The notes beneath the pieces were generated by a model, which saw nothing but the letters and a program-made list of their open reading frames with translations, was not told the DNA's origin and did not search any database. From Sphingobacteriia bacterium (GTDB lineage: Bacteria > Bacteroidota > Bacteroidia > Bacteroidales > UBA7960): 64,000 nt of DNA. The position numbers and the translations under genes were made by a program. Location of the stretch: contig JAABSE010000002.1 of assembly GCA_011390575.1 (NCBI GenBank), positions 1 to 64,000 of the forward strand, written 5' to 3'. This document shows, piece after piece, positions 19,701 to 28,510 of the stretch (within the stretch, counting starts at the first letter, position 1; the number at the start of each line of letters is the position of its first letter).

Positions 19701-21423
19701 AGGAGTCTTTTACTCCCTGATGCATCAAGTTCATCTGGTGATTAAAGATATTCAGATCTTCAGGGTGAATCCAAAAATGCATATTTTCTGCTGCAAAGGA
19801 CTTATCAGAAGACCCAATATTCAGCATTTCTTTCAGGTTCTCTGATACGAATACATTCCCTTTGTCCAGGTCCCAATCCCATATCCCATCTTTGGTTGCT
19901 TTGGTGGCCAGAGCGTATCGTTCTTCACTGATACGTATTCTCTCGGTTGTGTTTTTTTTGTCTGTTATGTCAATGATGGTTTCAATAATCCCATGTTTTT
20001 TTGTGCGTGTGTTAAATAAAACAGACTTGTAACAAATAACCTCACGAATATTGTTGTCTCTTCCGATTATCTGCCCCTCGTAAGTTGCAGGCCGGTTTGT
20101 TTGCAGGATTTCTTTGTTGATGGACTGGTGCAAATCAGTTTGTCCGGGTATGTACAGGGATTCCAGCTCATTCTTGCTTTCAGATTTCATGCATAGTCCT
20201 GTCAGCTTTTCAAATGCCTGGTTACAGCCTTCGATGTATTTGTTGTCGAAAGTGTAAAATACGGGATTGGGAAGAGCATTGATAAGGGTTTGCTGAAAAG
20301 CCAGTTCATTTTTCAGCAGTTTGCGGATATTTCTGCTATGAATCATGTAAATGATATAAATGACAGCAAAAATCAGCATCGCAATAAAAAATCCGAGAAG
20401 AACATTTTTGTTTTGGCTGTAAAAGCTCTCGGGAACGTTAATGACAATACTGTTTTCAGGCAGAATGTCAGGGTTTACCCCAAAAGCTTTCAGCCGCTGA
20501 TGATCAAAATAAAACCTGTTGGGCAGGGATTCCTTAACGGGGATATTTTCAGCAGGTTCGCCACGGAGCACTCTTACGGCAATTTCCGCAGCTGTTTGTC
20601 CCTGTGAGTATCCATTAACAAGTTTTCCGCCGGTAATGCCATGGTTGAGCATAAAGTGCCAGAAACCAAAAACAGGTACTTTGCTGTTTTCGGATATAAA
20701 ATGTGTGGCTTTATCAACTTCTATTAACTGGTTTTCTTTTTGCTGAAGGAATGGCCATAACATCACCAGGCTTTCTGAGGGTATTTCATTCAATATATTG
20801 CGAAGATCCAGTAGTCGGTTTTTGTGAATGTATTCGAAACTTATATCAGGGAAACGGCTTTCGTGTTTTTCTCTGAAAATATCCGAGAGATCCAGTGCGG
20901 TAGTGGATTTATCGCCGATGAAATAAACCTGCTTTGTTTCGGGGAATAATTCAAGGGCCGTGGCAACGGTCTCCGGTTTATCAAGTTCTTCCAGTACGCC
21001 TGTAAAATGGGGATAGCTTTCGCGATAGTGGGGCTGGTAATTGTTGATACCGCAAAATACTACAGGTACCGAAGGGAACAGCTCTTCGCCGTATGCAAAC
21101 AAAAACTGCATGGCATCGTCATCACTGACGATGATTGCATCAAATGTGGTTTTACTGTATTTGTGTTTGTACAACTCCTGAAGCTTTTCCTGATGGGTTG
21201 GATCAAAAATTCTTTTCGAATCCATATACTCCATTACAATATCGTAGTCAGAAAGCTCTTTTTCCAGCACATCGTTAACTCCCTGGTTTATTTCAATATT
21301 CCATTGAAAGGAGGAGTGATAGCTATGCAACACGAGAATGTTGTTATCTTCAGCCAGGGCAGCTAAAACATTGCTGATTCCCACCAGAATGAGCAATGCA
21401 AAAAGGTAGACTTTTTTTATCAT
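16774..21423 (-). CDS. Giant hybrid sensor kinase with periplasmic ABC-substrate-binding sensor and degenerate HPt
   Basis: 1549-residue membrane hybrid kinase. A signal peptide leads to a periplasmic ABC-substrate-binding-like domain (about 27-330; NILVLHSYHSSFQWN), one transmembrane helix near 345-368 (VLLGFFIAMLIFAVIYIIYM), four to five PAS/PAC modules, HisKA with His1050 (NMSHEIRTPMNG), HATPase (GTGLGLTISYR), a receiver with Asp1350 (LMDIQMPVMDG), and a C-terminal HPt-like helical bundle. In the last, the expected phospho-His is Lys1496 (KTLQNMAQSMGA aligned with H-x-LKG-x5-GA), so it cannot accept phosphate. Starts at ATG 21423. The sensor type suggests detection of a small solute. Confidence 0.9.
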   Translation of the reverse strand: MIKKVYLFALLILVGISNVLAALAEDNNILVLHSYHSSFQWNIEINQGVNDVLEKELSDYDIVMEYMDSKRIFDPTHQEKLQELYKHKYSKTTFDAIIVSDDDAMQFLFAYGEELFPSVPVVFCGINNYQPHYRESYPHFTGVLEELDKPETVATALELFPETKQVYFIGDKSTTALDLSDIFREKHESRFPDISFEYIHKNRLLDLRNILNEIPSESLVMLWPFLQQKENQLIEVDKATHFISENSKVPVFGFWHFMLNHGITGGKLVNGYSQGQTAAEIAVRVLRGEPAENIPVKESLPNRFYFDHQRLKAFGVNPDILPENSIVINVPESFYSQNKNVLLGFFIAMLIFAVIYIIYMIHSRNIRKLLKNELAFQQTLINALPNPVFYTFDNKYIEGCNQAFEKLTGLCMKSESKNELESLYIPGQTDLHQSINKEILQTNRPATYEGQIIGRDNNIREVICYKSVLFNTRTKKHGIIETIIDITDKKNTTERIRISEERYALATKATKDGIWDWDLDKGNVFVSENLKEMLNIGSSDKSFAAENMHFWIHPEDLNIFNHQMNLMHQGVKDSCSMEMRMKGKEGEYFWTELKTFALRDKNNDICRQVGSISNIQQRKDTELSLLKWEEIFRSTLMGVVAVNHDSREIELMNPVFAHIHGYQPEELQGKTLADVCAPEAKDKIDSIFRRADQQGHYVLESVHARKDNTLFPVMIDITAAKNNRDELQYYIINLQDITQRKKQENKIARMLQNEQTMNEELRSSEEEVRQTLLQTVNLKEKLEENQKQFLSFIDGTSDFALLKDQNLRYLLVNKAFAGFYQMEPEQMIGKTDQEIVPEALALAEQQMDLKVIRENKSVLYEREFMGKIFETRKFPVFYDNKQIGLGAFSRDITQQRIIEQQVQKNEQRFKTLLENSYDLITLMDKDGIISYCTDAITGLTGLKNHEVMGEPVSRLLHPEDRSSFLQKLEKLAHEDSEPVLIHHRFRHPEAGYKNIETIATNHLHNPLINAFVLTSRDVSLEYQSRELKKNISIAQKSAEIKQQFLANMSHEIRTPMNGIVGMIEFLIKTPLNDTQQDYVQTIKSSADSLLNIINDILDFSKIEAGKLSINPTPVNIRKFAGEAPKIFAALVKQKKLEFDLFIDNSLPEYINIDSIRLNQVLSNLISNAIKFTTYGKVTLKLLPDKITSEEVNLRFEVQDTGIGIPEEEQKKLFTPFTQIDSSLTRSQEGTGLGLTISYRIVELMGGEIGVVSKKGEGALFWFTIPVGVTENEKIKNFTQSHQADKRKHLDISVLLVEDKLVNQKVFKLMLESMGCKVTIASDGQQAIDIIESHQKESNGKTAAFQIILMDIQMPVMDGIAATKIIRSNHPEYKVIIGLSANVFTSEVEGFLRSGLDDYIVKPARSEELYKKLLFWSKKKEPDTLPAHEPLLQLLESLNRELVFEKHSLEIIKSQAENNTMVLQELFSSFYNDAQELVSSIESVPLHDTSKRMDYLKTLQNMAQSMGAKQVAKTCEALAENDQNPDIPTDKLLEFLREAIQNYVHTIKKA

Positions 21424-21491
21424 GTGTATTTTCAGTGAATGGTTTTTTTTACAGCTGTAATGTGGTTTTGGGATTTCTGCTGGCAGAAATT

Positions 21492-23927
21492 CTATGCATT
21501 GTGGTTAAGCACCTCTTTTTCGATGATGGTTTTAAGCTTATTGTAATATCGTGATAAGATAACGAACAATGCTTCACTTTTAGAAAAGGTGCTTTTCTTA
21601 TGCAGACAGTCCATTTCTGAGCAAATATGATACACCTTCATGGCTCCGATGGTTGCACTAAGTCCTTTAAGCGAATGGGTGCTTTCTTTTAATAATACGG
21701 TATCATTATCTGACAATGCATTTTTTATGTTCATCATCATTACATCCCCTTCCTCGATGAATGTGCTGTACAAATCCTTAATGATGCTTTCGTCGTTGTT
21801 GGTTTGCTCTTTAAGTATTTTTAGTGTTTCGCTGTCAAGGTCTGCCTTACCTGCGATGTTTTCCTCTGCTACAGGTATGTATTCTGTTTCTGTAGCCGAT
21901 TCATTTGTTTCTTCTTTTTCCAGAACCCATTCTGTTATTTTCTGATACAGAAGGGAGGCCTTTACCGGTTTGGAAATATAATCATCCAACCCCTGATCAA
22001 TGTAATGCTGAGCATCGGCTTTAAGAGCATTGGCGCTAATCCCGATAATGGGAGGCAGGTCGGCATATCTTTTCCGTAGTTCCCGGGTTGCAGTTATCCC
22101 GTCCATCACCGGCATCTGGATATCCATCAGGATGATGTCATATTCTGCCTTTTCAAACCTTTCAAGAGCCTCTTGTCCATTTTCTGCAATATCAACTTTG
22201 CAGCCTGCATTCTGCAGCATAATGGAAATGATTTTCTGATTCACTTCTTTATCTTCTGCATACAGCACATGTAAGCCCAATTGTGGCACAGTGCTTTGTG
22301 TTTTTGCCGGCTTGTCTTTATCATCTTTCGCAACGGGAAAAATGAATGAGAAGGAACTGCCTTTTCCTTCTTCGCTTTCAACCTCTATAACCCCTTGCAT
22401 TAACACGGCTATCCTTTGGCATATGGTCAGTCCCACACCAAGGCCTTCATAGGAGCGTGCATCTGAATCATCCTGTTGCGAGAATAATACAAAAATTTTA
22501 TCCAGGTAATCCTCCCTGATGCCCTTTCCGGTATCAGTAATTTTCAGGATTATATTTTGCTGGCTTTCGTCAATATTTTCTTGTGAAACTTCTGCAATGA
22601 TTTCCCCCTTTTCCGTAAATTTCAAAGCATTGGAAAGCAATTGTTCTGCTACCTGGCGCAATCTTACAGGATCAGTCGTAATAACTTCAGGCAGTGAATT
22701 ATCCATTTTCAGCGTTAGCTTTATTCCTCTGGATGTGATTTGCTTTTCATGTTTGTCTATAACCTCCTCAAAAAACTCTCGTGTTCGAATGGGCTGAAGA
22801 TTGGGTTTTACCTGTGTGGTCTCCAGTTCGTGCATATCCAGCAGAGAGTTTGTAATTTCAAGCATGTCTTCTCCTGCTTCTTTTATGGTAGAAAGATACT
22901 GGCGTTGTTCATCGTCAAGTGTGGTATTGGCAAGAATATCGCTCATAGCAAAAATACCATTGAGAGGAGTGCGCATTTCATGACTAACATTGGCCAAAAG
23001 GCGATGTTTGATTCGGGCTGTTTCCTGCGCAACCAGCAAATCTTTCTGCATGGTTTCTTTCTCAATCTTCCAGCTTATGTCACTCAACATGCAGATTCTT
23101 CTCTGATTCTTCTCTTTCTCGTGTTCGATAAATACATCTCGATACCAGATGTTTTTGATCTGTCCTGACGGGGTTTTTATCCTGAATTCTGTACCTATGC
23201 TTCCTTTTCTATGGGTTTCATGCTCCTGAAGGAGTAAAAGAAACTGGGCCTTATCTTCTTCATGAATAAATTCTTTGAAAACTTCAGGATTGTCAAATAT
23301 ATCAGAAGAATCTATCTCAAAAACACTTTCAAAAGCCTTGTTAACGAACAAAACCTTCTGGTTGTCTGCCAGCCAGAACGCATCCAGAATGTTCTCTGCA
23401 ACTTTTCGAAAATTCTCTTCGCTTTTGCCAATGATTTCTTTCAGGGCAATGGTTTTTTGCAGGATTTCTCTGAGCTCACGCTCCTGACGGGTTAATTTCT
23501 CATTGTTTTCTTTAAGTTTCTGGTTTTGTTTTTCAATTTTCCGCTCCATCATCACTTGTTCCTTGCAACTATCGATTGCTGCATAAAGTTTTTCTCTGTC
23601 GATGGGCTTGAGAATATATTGATTAATGCCTATGTCGATACTTTGTATGAAATACTCCATATCGCTGTGGGCCGTGGTGAGAATTATCTGAGCTTTGGGA
23701 TTGGATTCCTTGATTCTACCGCTCATGGACAGACCATCCATTACAGGCATTTTAATGTCCGAGATTACAATGTCAGGCTTGTGTTGATGGTAAAGTTCAA
23801 GCCCTGTTTTACCGTTTTCAGCTAAAATGATATTTGAATAGTGACGGGAAAGTATCTTGGACAGAAAAAGTCTTACGTCATCCTGATCTTCGACATAGAG
23901 TATAGAAATCGTGTCGTTTTTTTCCAT
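21492..23927 (-). CDS. Hybrid histidine kinase REC-PAS-HisKA-HATPase-REC-HPt
   Basis: 811-residue cytoplasmic phosphorelay protein. It has an N-terminal receiver with Asp57 (ISDIKMPVMDG), a coiled coil, a PAS domain near 170-280, HisKA with His316 (NVSHEMRTPLNG), HATPase (YEGLGVGLTICQR), a second receiver with Asp602 (LMDIQMPVMDG) and an intact HPt with His751 (THSLKGLSATIGA). The frame opens with TTG at 23960; the ATG at 23927 fits the receiver start better and is used here. It lies 68 bases downstream of the 1549-residue kinase on the same strand order, so the two could share a signalling circuit. The two receivers suggest control by another kinase. Confidence 0.9.
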   Translation of the reverse strand: MEKNDTISILYVEDQDDVRLFLSKILSRHYSNIILAENGKTGLELYHQHKPDIVISDIKMPVMDGLSMSGRIKESNPKAQIILTTAHSDMEYFIQSIDIGINQYILKPIDREKLYAAIDSCKEQVMMERKIEKQNQKLKENNEKLTRQERELREILQKTIALKEIIGKSEENFRKVAENILDAFWLADNQKVLFVNKAFESVFEIDSSDIFDNPEVFKEFIHEEDKAQFLLLLQEHETHRKGSIGTEFRIKTPSGQIKNIWYRDVFIEHEKEKNQRRICMLSDISWKIEKETMQKDLLVAQETARIKHRLLANVSHEMRTPLNGIFAMSDILANTTLDDEQRQYLSTIKEAGEDMLEITNSLLDMHELETTQVKPNLQPIRTREFFEEVIDKHEKQITSRGIKLTLKMDNSLPEVITTDPVRLRQVAEQLLSNALKFTEKGEIIAEVSQENIDESQQNIILKITDTGKGIREDYLDKIFVLFSQQDDSDARSYEGLGVGLTICQRIAVLMQGVIEVESEEGKGSSFSFIFPVAKDDKDKPAKTQSTVPQLGLHVLYAEDKEVNQKIISIMLQNAGCKVDIAENGQEALERFEKAEYDIILMDIQMPVMDGITATRELRKRYADLPPIIGISANALKADAQHYIDQGLDDYISKPVKASLLYQKITEWVLEKEETNESATETEYIPVAEENIAGKADLDSETLKILKEQTNNDESIIKDLYSTFIEEGDVMMMNIKNALSDNDTVLLKESTHSLKGLSATIGAMKVYHICSEMDCLHKKSTFSKSEALFVILSRYYNKLKTIIEKEVLNHNA

Positions 23928-24058
23928 TGCGCTTGTTAGGGAGTTTAGATTGTAGGTCAAATGTAGGAATTATTCCGTAAAACGTGAAATCAATCCACAA
24001 TCGTTAAATATATTTCTTTTTATGCTTTGTTTTGTCGTATGAGATTTTTTTTAAGGAT

Positions 24059-25972
24059 TTAATTTTCTGTCCATCTTAAGGTGTCATCTTCAGGGTTTAA
24101 GTAAATTTTGTTGTTGTCAATCAGCCACTGGGTCACTTTGATGATTCTTTTTTCCGGGATATTGGTTTTGAGGTTGTCTACCAGTGATTTTAGATCCATG
24201 GCTTTTTGGATCAGGATGGGTTTAACAAGCTCAACCACCTGATCAAATTCCAGCTTGCTAACGTCGAGTTTGTTGCGCTCCAGGCAAACATCGCATTTGC
24301 CGCATCTTTCGGTGTTTTCTTCTCCGAAATACTCCAGCAGCATACTACTCCTGCATTTGTTTTCTGCTGTAACGTATTGTTTCATTGCCACAACCCTATG
24401 TCCGGCAAATCGTTTTCTTTCCGAATAATTTTCAGGAGAAAGTCTGATGGAGGTGGCATCCTCCCTGCCGCCCACAAAGGTAATCCTGGGTTTTGCGTTT
24501 TGAGGTTCATAGTGCAAAACACGCATCTGATGGAGTTTTTTTAGCTGTGTTGCAACATCATCTCTTCCCCGGTTAAGCCGGGAAGCAATTTCATTTTCGT
24601 CAATCCTGGTAAATTCTGTAAACAGGCCGGTATAAGATCGCAGGATGGTTTTTATCAGGCTGTCGTAAGCAGGGTTGGCCACCATAAAGCGATAGAGCTC
24701 CTCCTTATTGAGCATTACCAGTACTTTGGAAGGATTGGCCATAGCTTCGGAAAGGAGGATAAAACCCTCCTTTTCCAGAATCTTTAATGCATTGAAAGTG
24801 GTGATGCGCTCAAGGTTAAAATGGGAGCAAAAATCAGCGAGAACAAAATTGTATCTTTTATCTTTTCCACTGCCTGTGGCGAGTTGGTAGTAATTTCCCA
24901 GCGCATTGTATACATTCTTTATGAACTCAAGGGGAGGGTAAGAGTTTTCGAAAAACCTGTCTAAATCAATAATATCCGATTTATTGTACATCAATACTGC
25001 GTAGGCCTTTTTTTCATCTCTTCCTGCTCTTCCTGCTTCCTGAAAATAGGCTTCGGGCGAATCGGGCAAATCCATATGAACCACAAATCTTACATTGGGT
25101 TTGTCGATTCCCATGCCAAAAGCATTGGTGGATACAATTATACGTGTTGTTTCACGGGTCCAGTTGAGTTGCTTTTTATCCCTGGTTACCGGGTCCAGTC
25201 CGGCATGGTAAAAATCGGCCTGTATGCGGTTTTTTTGCAAATACTGAGCTATTTCTTTGGTTTTACGCCGGTTTCTCACATAAACTATTCCTGTCCCCGG
25301 TACTTTATTACAAATTTTTATCAACCTCTCCAGCTTGTTTTCTTCCTTCAAAACCGCATAGGTCAGGTTTTTCCTTTCAAAGCTTTTGATGAAAACCTTC
25401 TCGTTTTGAAATTCCAGTCTTTTACAAATATCGCTCATCACTTCACGGGTAGCCGTTGCTGTTAGCGCCATTACGGGTGTTTTGGGGAGCAATTCCCGAA
25501 TTTCGGCAATTTTCAGGTAGGGAGGTCTGAAATCGTATCCCCACTGAGAAATACAATGAGCCTCATCGATGGCCAGCAGGTTTACCTTCATTTTAGGAAT
25601 CCGCATTCGGATAATATCCGTGGTCAGCCTTTCGGGCGAAAGATACAGGAACTTAACATCTCCATAAATACAATTGTCGATGGCTACGTCAATTTCCGAA
25701 GGACTTTGACCAGAGAATATAGCTACCGCTTTGATATTTCTTTTTACCAGGTTGGCCACCTGGTCTTTCATCAGGGCTATCAGGGGCGAAACCACAATGC
25801 AAATCCCCTCCCTGGCCAGGGCCGGTACCTGGAAGCACAGAGATTTCCCTCCTCCGGTTGGAAGCAATGCAAGGGTATCGTGCCCGGCCAGCACAGATTC
25901 TATGATCTCCTCCTGTAAGGGTCGAAAAGAATCAAATCCCCAGTATTTCGCTAATATTTGCCTGGATTCCAA
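24059..25972 (-). CDS. recQ: RecQ-type ATP-dependent DNA helicase, TTG start
   Basis: 3'-5' helicase of recombination and replication repair, 637 residues. Motif 0 (YWGFDSFRPLQEEII), Walker A (LLPTGGGKSLCFQVPA), DEAH (AIDEAHCISQWGYDFRPPY), TATAT, and motif VI (QEAGRAGRD) are present. The RQC zinc site (CRSS, then CGKCDVC) is near 525-550. A winged-helix-like tail follows; a C-terminal HRDC domain is not evident. The start is the TTG at 25972, since an in-frame stop lies 15 bases upstream. Confidence 0.93.
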   Translation of the reverse strand: MESRQILAKYWGFDSFRPLQEEIIESVLAGHDTLALLPTGGGKSLCFQVPALAREGICIVVSPLIALMKDQVANLVKRNIKAVAIFSGQSPSEIDVAIDNCIYGDVKFLYLSPERLTTDIIRMRIPKMKVNLLAIDEAHCISQWGYDFRPPYLKIAEIRELLPKTPVMALTATATREVMSDICKRLEFQNEKVFIKSFERKNLTYAVLKEENKLERLIKICNKVPGTGIVYVRNRRKTKEIAQYLQKNRIQADFYHAGLDPVTRDKKQLNWTRETTRIIVSTNAFGMGIDKPNVRFVVHMDLPDSPEAYFQEAGRAGRDEKKAYAVLMYNKSDIIDLDRFFENSYPPLEFIKNVYNALGNYYQLATGSGKDKRYNFVLADFCSHFNLERITTFNALKILEKEGFILLSEAMANPSKVLVMLNKEELYRFMVANPAYDSLIKTILRSYTGLFTEFTRIDENEIASRLNRGRDDVATQLKKLHQMRVLHYEPQNAKPRITFVGGREDATSIRLSPENYSERKRFAGHRVVAMKQYVTAENKCRSSMLLEYFGEENTERCGKCDVCLERNKLDVSKLEFDQVVELVKPILIQKAMDLKSLVDNLKTNIPEKRIIKVTQWLIDNNKIYLNPEDDTLRWTEN

Positions 25973-26091
25973 AATGGCAGCATTTTATTAATTACTCCTG
26001 CAATTTTACTAATTTTAAGCCGCCTATTTTATAAAAATTATTTAATTATTTGGTTTTTATTCCTTAATGGATTGAAAAATAGTTACTTGAA

Positions 26092-27588
26092 ATGAAAAAT
26101 CCGACATTATCAATAATTATCTTTTTGTTTTTAGGGGTCTCAGCTTTTCAGGCCCATGCACTCAGGATTGATGATAGCAAGCAGGAACAACTGGACATGG
26201 AGCTTTTAATGGCTGTTTATCAGGAAAATCTTGAAAAAGTAAAGTTGCATATCGATAGTGGTGCCAATGTGAATGCAAGAGATTACCTGGGTTTAACAGC
26301 CCTTATGTATGGCCTTTATGGAAATAGTGATGAGATTGTTTCTTACCTGATTGACCAGGGAGCCTACCTGAATGCTATCGACTATTCCGGAAACAGTATT
26401 CTTATGCATGCGCTAATGGCTGGTCGCGAGGAGTTTGTTATGGTAAATTTACCAGCTTTCGGATTCATAAACAACGCAAATAATGAGGGATTTACTGCAC
26501 TAATCCTGGCGGCTCAGTCGTTTGAGCTGGAAATGCTGGAAAAGCTTTATTACAGGGGAGCCAACATCCATCATAAGGCCAACGATGGCACCACAGCACT
26601 TATGCATGCAGCTGCTTTCGGGAAGTTTTATAATGTTGATTTTCTTGCATTTAAAGGCGCCCGGATTAATCAGCAGGCAGATGACGGGACAACTGCTTTG
26701 CATCTTGCAGCCTGGTATGGTCAAAACGAGATTGCAGGATTGTTGCTTGACTGGGGAGCAGACCCCGAAATAACAGACGAAAATGGCAATACACCGCTTT
26801 TGAGTGCTATTTATGGCAGGCAGCTGGAAACTACCTGGTATCTTATCGAAAGTGGTGTTTCATTATCTGTAAAAAACCAACAGGGGTTTACTCCCCTTAG
26901 CCTGGCAACATCACTGGAAGATTATGAAATTACGGAATTGATTGTGCAATATGATTTCCGTGAGCCTGAAAAAGCCGATAAAAGAACTACTGCGCTGGCC
27001 TATGCCTATTATTACCGCAATGTAAAACTGCAGAAAAACCTGATCAGGCTGGGTCTTCAGCCCACAGGATTGTACTTTTCTGAATTTGGAATTTACCAGG
27101 GTCTTGATTTTAACGGAACAGATATGATGTACCATGGCGGAGTAAGTGTTTTTGAATCGAGATACAAAATGCTGCTGCGTCTCAATTATCTGGTAAGATT
27201 CAGGGCTCAGAAATTGCTGGTTCCCCGTCAGCCAAACAGTTTTTATCAGTTTCATGAAAGCAGAAATTTATTGTCGCTTGGGCTTTACAGAGAATTTCTT
27301 ATTGGTGATAAAGCCGGAGGGTTAAAATTCGGCGTCAGACCCGGAATTGAAGGGGGCTACTCTTTTGCTTCCTACCGGGGTACTTCATTGGAAGCCCCTT
27401 CAGGGTTCCGGATTCTTCCTGTTGCAGATGTCTTTTTTCATTACAAAAGTTTTTCCTTTTATTTGGGCTACAATTATCATAATACAAGGCAAAATGATGT
27501 TTCACCCCACCGCATAAGAACCGGAGTTGAATGGAGATTTTCATTTTTGAAAAAGCCCGATACCCGATACGCACCAGCCATCAGGTAA
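26092..27588 (+). CDS. Exported ankyrin-repeat protein with barrel-like C-terminal domain
   Basis: 498 residues. Signal peptide (about 1-24, ending AHA), then about seven ankyrin repeats from residue 40 to 300, for example DSGANVNARDYLGLTALMYG, NDGTTALMHAAAFG and DDGTTALHLAAWYGQNEIAGLLLDWGADPE. From about 330 to the end the sequence turns into alternating amphipathic strands (YHGGVSVFESRYKMLLRLNYLVRF, FSFYLGYNYHN, HRIRTGVEWRFSF), resembling an eight-stranded outer-membrane barrel. The arrangement suggests periplasmic ankyrin repeats tethered to the outer membrane. Function unknown; ankyrin repeats bind proteins. Confidence 0.78.
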   Translation: MKNPTLSIIIFLFLGVSAFQAHALRIDDSKQEQLDMELLMAVYQENLEKVKLHIDSGANVNARDYLGLTALMYGLYGNSDEIVSYLIDQGAYLNAIDYSGNSILMHALMAGREEFVMVNLPAFGFINNANNEGFTALILAAQSFELEMLEKLYYRGANIHHKANDGTTALMHAAAFGKFYNVDFLAFKGARINQQADDGTTALHLAAWYGQNEIAGLLLDWGADPEITDENGNTPLLSAIYGRQLETTWYLIESGVSLSVKNQQGFTPLSLATSLEDYEITELIVQYDFREPEKADKRTTALAYAYYYRNVKLQKNLIRLGLQPTGLYFSEFGIYQGLDFNGTDMMYHGGVSVFESRYKMLLRLNYLVRFRAQKLLVPRQPNSFYQFHESRNLLSLGLYREFLIGDKAGGLKFGVRPGIEGGYSFASYRGTSLEAPSGFRILPVADVFFHYKSFSFYLGYNYHNTRQNDVSPHRIRTGVEWRFSFLKKPDTRYAPAIR

Positions 27589-27703
27589 ATGAACGGGAGC
27601 GAATATTCTCTCAAGCCGGCGAATAAGGATGAGGTATTCCAAACTGACAATTATTAACTGAATAAAAATATGGAAAACCAAACGATAATAAAGCAAGTAA
27701 TTG

Positions 27704-27784
27704 AAGGCGCGTAGCGCTGAAATTATGGTAGAAATCCAATGTATCCAAAAAAACAAAGGCGCGTAGCGCTGACATTATTGGATT
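27704..27784. repeat. Two copies of a short GC-rich repeat within an inverted-repeat frame
   Basis: The 17-base unit AAGGCGCGTAGCGCTGA occurs at 27704-27720 and again at 27756-27772, 52 bases apart. Between and after them AAATCCAAT (27732-27740) and ATTGGATTT (27776-27784) are inverted copies. The core GCGC-gta-GCGC is palindromic and much richer in G+C than its surroundings. This looks like an interspersed intergenic repeat family or a small non-autonomous element. Confidence 0.6.
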
Positions 27785-27838
27785 TTCATGATAAAGCATA
27801 GTAAGCATAATATCAGGTGATTATAAAATTATGAACAG

Positions 27839-28267
27839 ATGAATATGAGATTTGAATTTTCCTGGAAAATTTTTCTGCTGGTTTTTATAATGTTTTTCCC
27901 GGGATGCAAAGACAAATATGAAGATTGCACCGAAGAGGATTACAACAATTGCAATACCTTCCGACCCGAAACCGGTATAGCCGAAATTCTGTTAACCATC
28001 AACAATCAGAATCCACAGGTTACTGTGTCGCTCTTTGAGGGAGATTTTGAGGATGGCAATCTTATATGGGAAAAGGATGTAAAAACCCAGCAATTTACAG
28101 AAGTACTTGACGTTGAGAAGAGCTACTCTTTCACGGCAAGTTACCAGAGAGATGGCACATCAATTATGGCAGTTGACGGGGGTAAGATAAAAGTGGTGAG
28201 TTACACCATGTGCGAGTATACCTGCTATGAAACCAAGGACCTGACTATTGACCTGGAATTGAAGTGA
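27839..28267 (+). CDS. Predicted small lipoprotein
   Basis: 142 residues. A signal sequence ending in the lipobox-like FFPGC places a lipidated Cys near residue 24. The mature part is acidic and beta-rich and has a second pair of cysteines in YTMCEYTCYETK near the end. No family recognised; probably envelope-anchored. Follows the short GC-rich repeats and converges with the FeoB-associated gene. Confidence 0.65.
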   Translation: MNMRFEFSWKIFLLVFIMFFPGCKDKYEDCTEEDYNNCNTFRPETGIAEILLTINNQNPQVTVSLFEGDFEDGNLIWEKDVKTQQFTEVLDVEKSYSFTASYQRDGTSIMAVDGGKIKVVSYTMCEYTCYETKDLTIDLELK

Positions 28268-28271
28268 TGCA

Positions 28272-28493
28272 TCAGGATTTATTTTTTGAGCGAAGAGGGT
28301 CTCTGTGCTCAGGGTTCACAGCCTTGTTGATTTGCCCGGCCTGCTCCATCAGCGGGCAATTTGAGCAATCCGACGAACAGGAGTTGCAATCCGGATCTTT
28401 TTGCGGTTTTTTTCTGAAACGGTTGTAAATACGGTATCCCGCGTATGTTATGGCCGCAACAACGATAAATATGGTGATAATCCATTGTATCAT
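28272..28493 (-). CDS. FeoB-associated Cys-rich membrane protein
   Basis: 73-residue single-pass membrane protein: MIQWIITIFIVVAAITYAGY helix, a basic linker, then a cysteine cluster DCNSCSSDCSNCPL. This is the pattern of the short proteins found next to feoB in Bacteroidota, thought to assist ferrous iron uptake. ATG 28493 is chosen because longer in-frame starts run into feoB. It lies 17 bases after feoB in the same direction. Confidence 0.85.
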   Translation of the reverse strand: MIQWIITIFIVVAAITYAGYRIYNRFRKKPQKDPDCNSCSSDCSNCPLMEQAGQINKAVNPEHRDPLRSKNKS

Positions 28494-28510
28494 AGCAAGA
28501 TTGTAATATT

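Noticed and set aside
27541-27808. Two short minus-strand frames ending in similar ISALRAF / MSALRAF peptides
   Set aside because: The similarity comes from the duplicated GC-rich repeat beneath them, not from a gene family.
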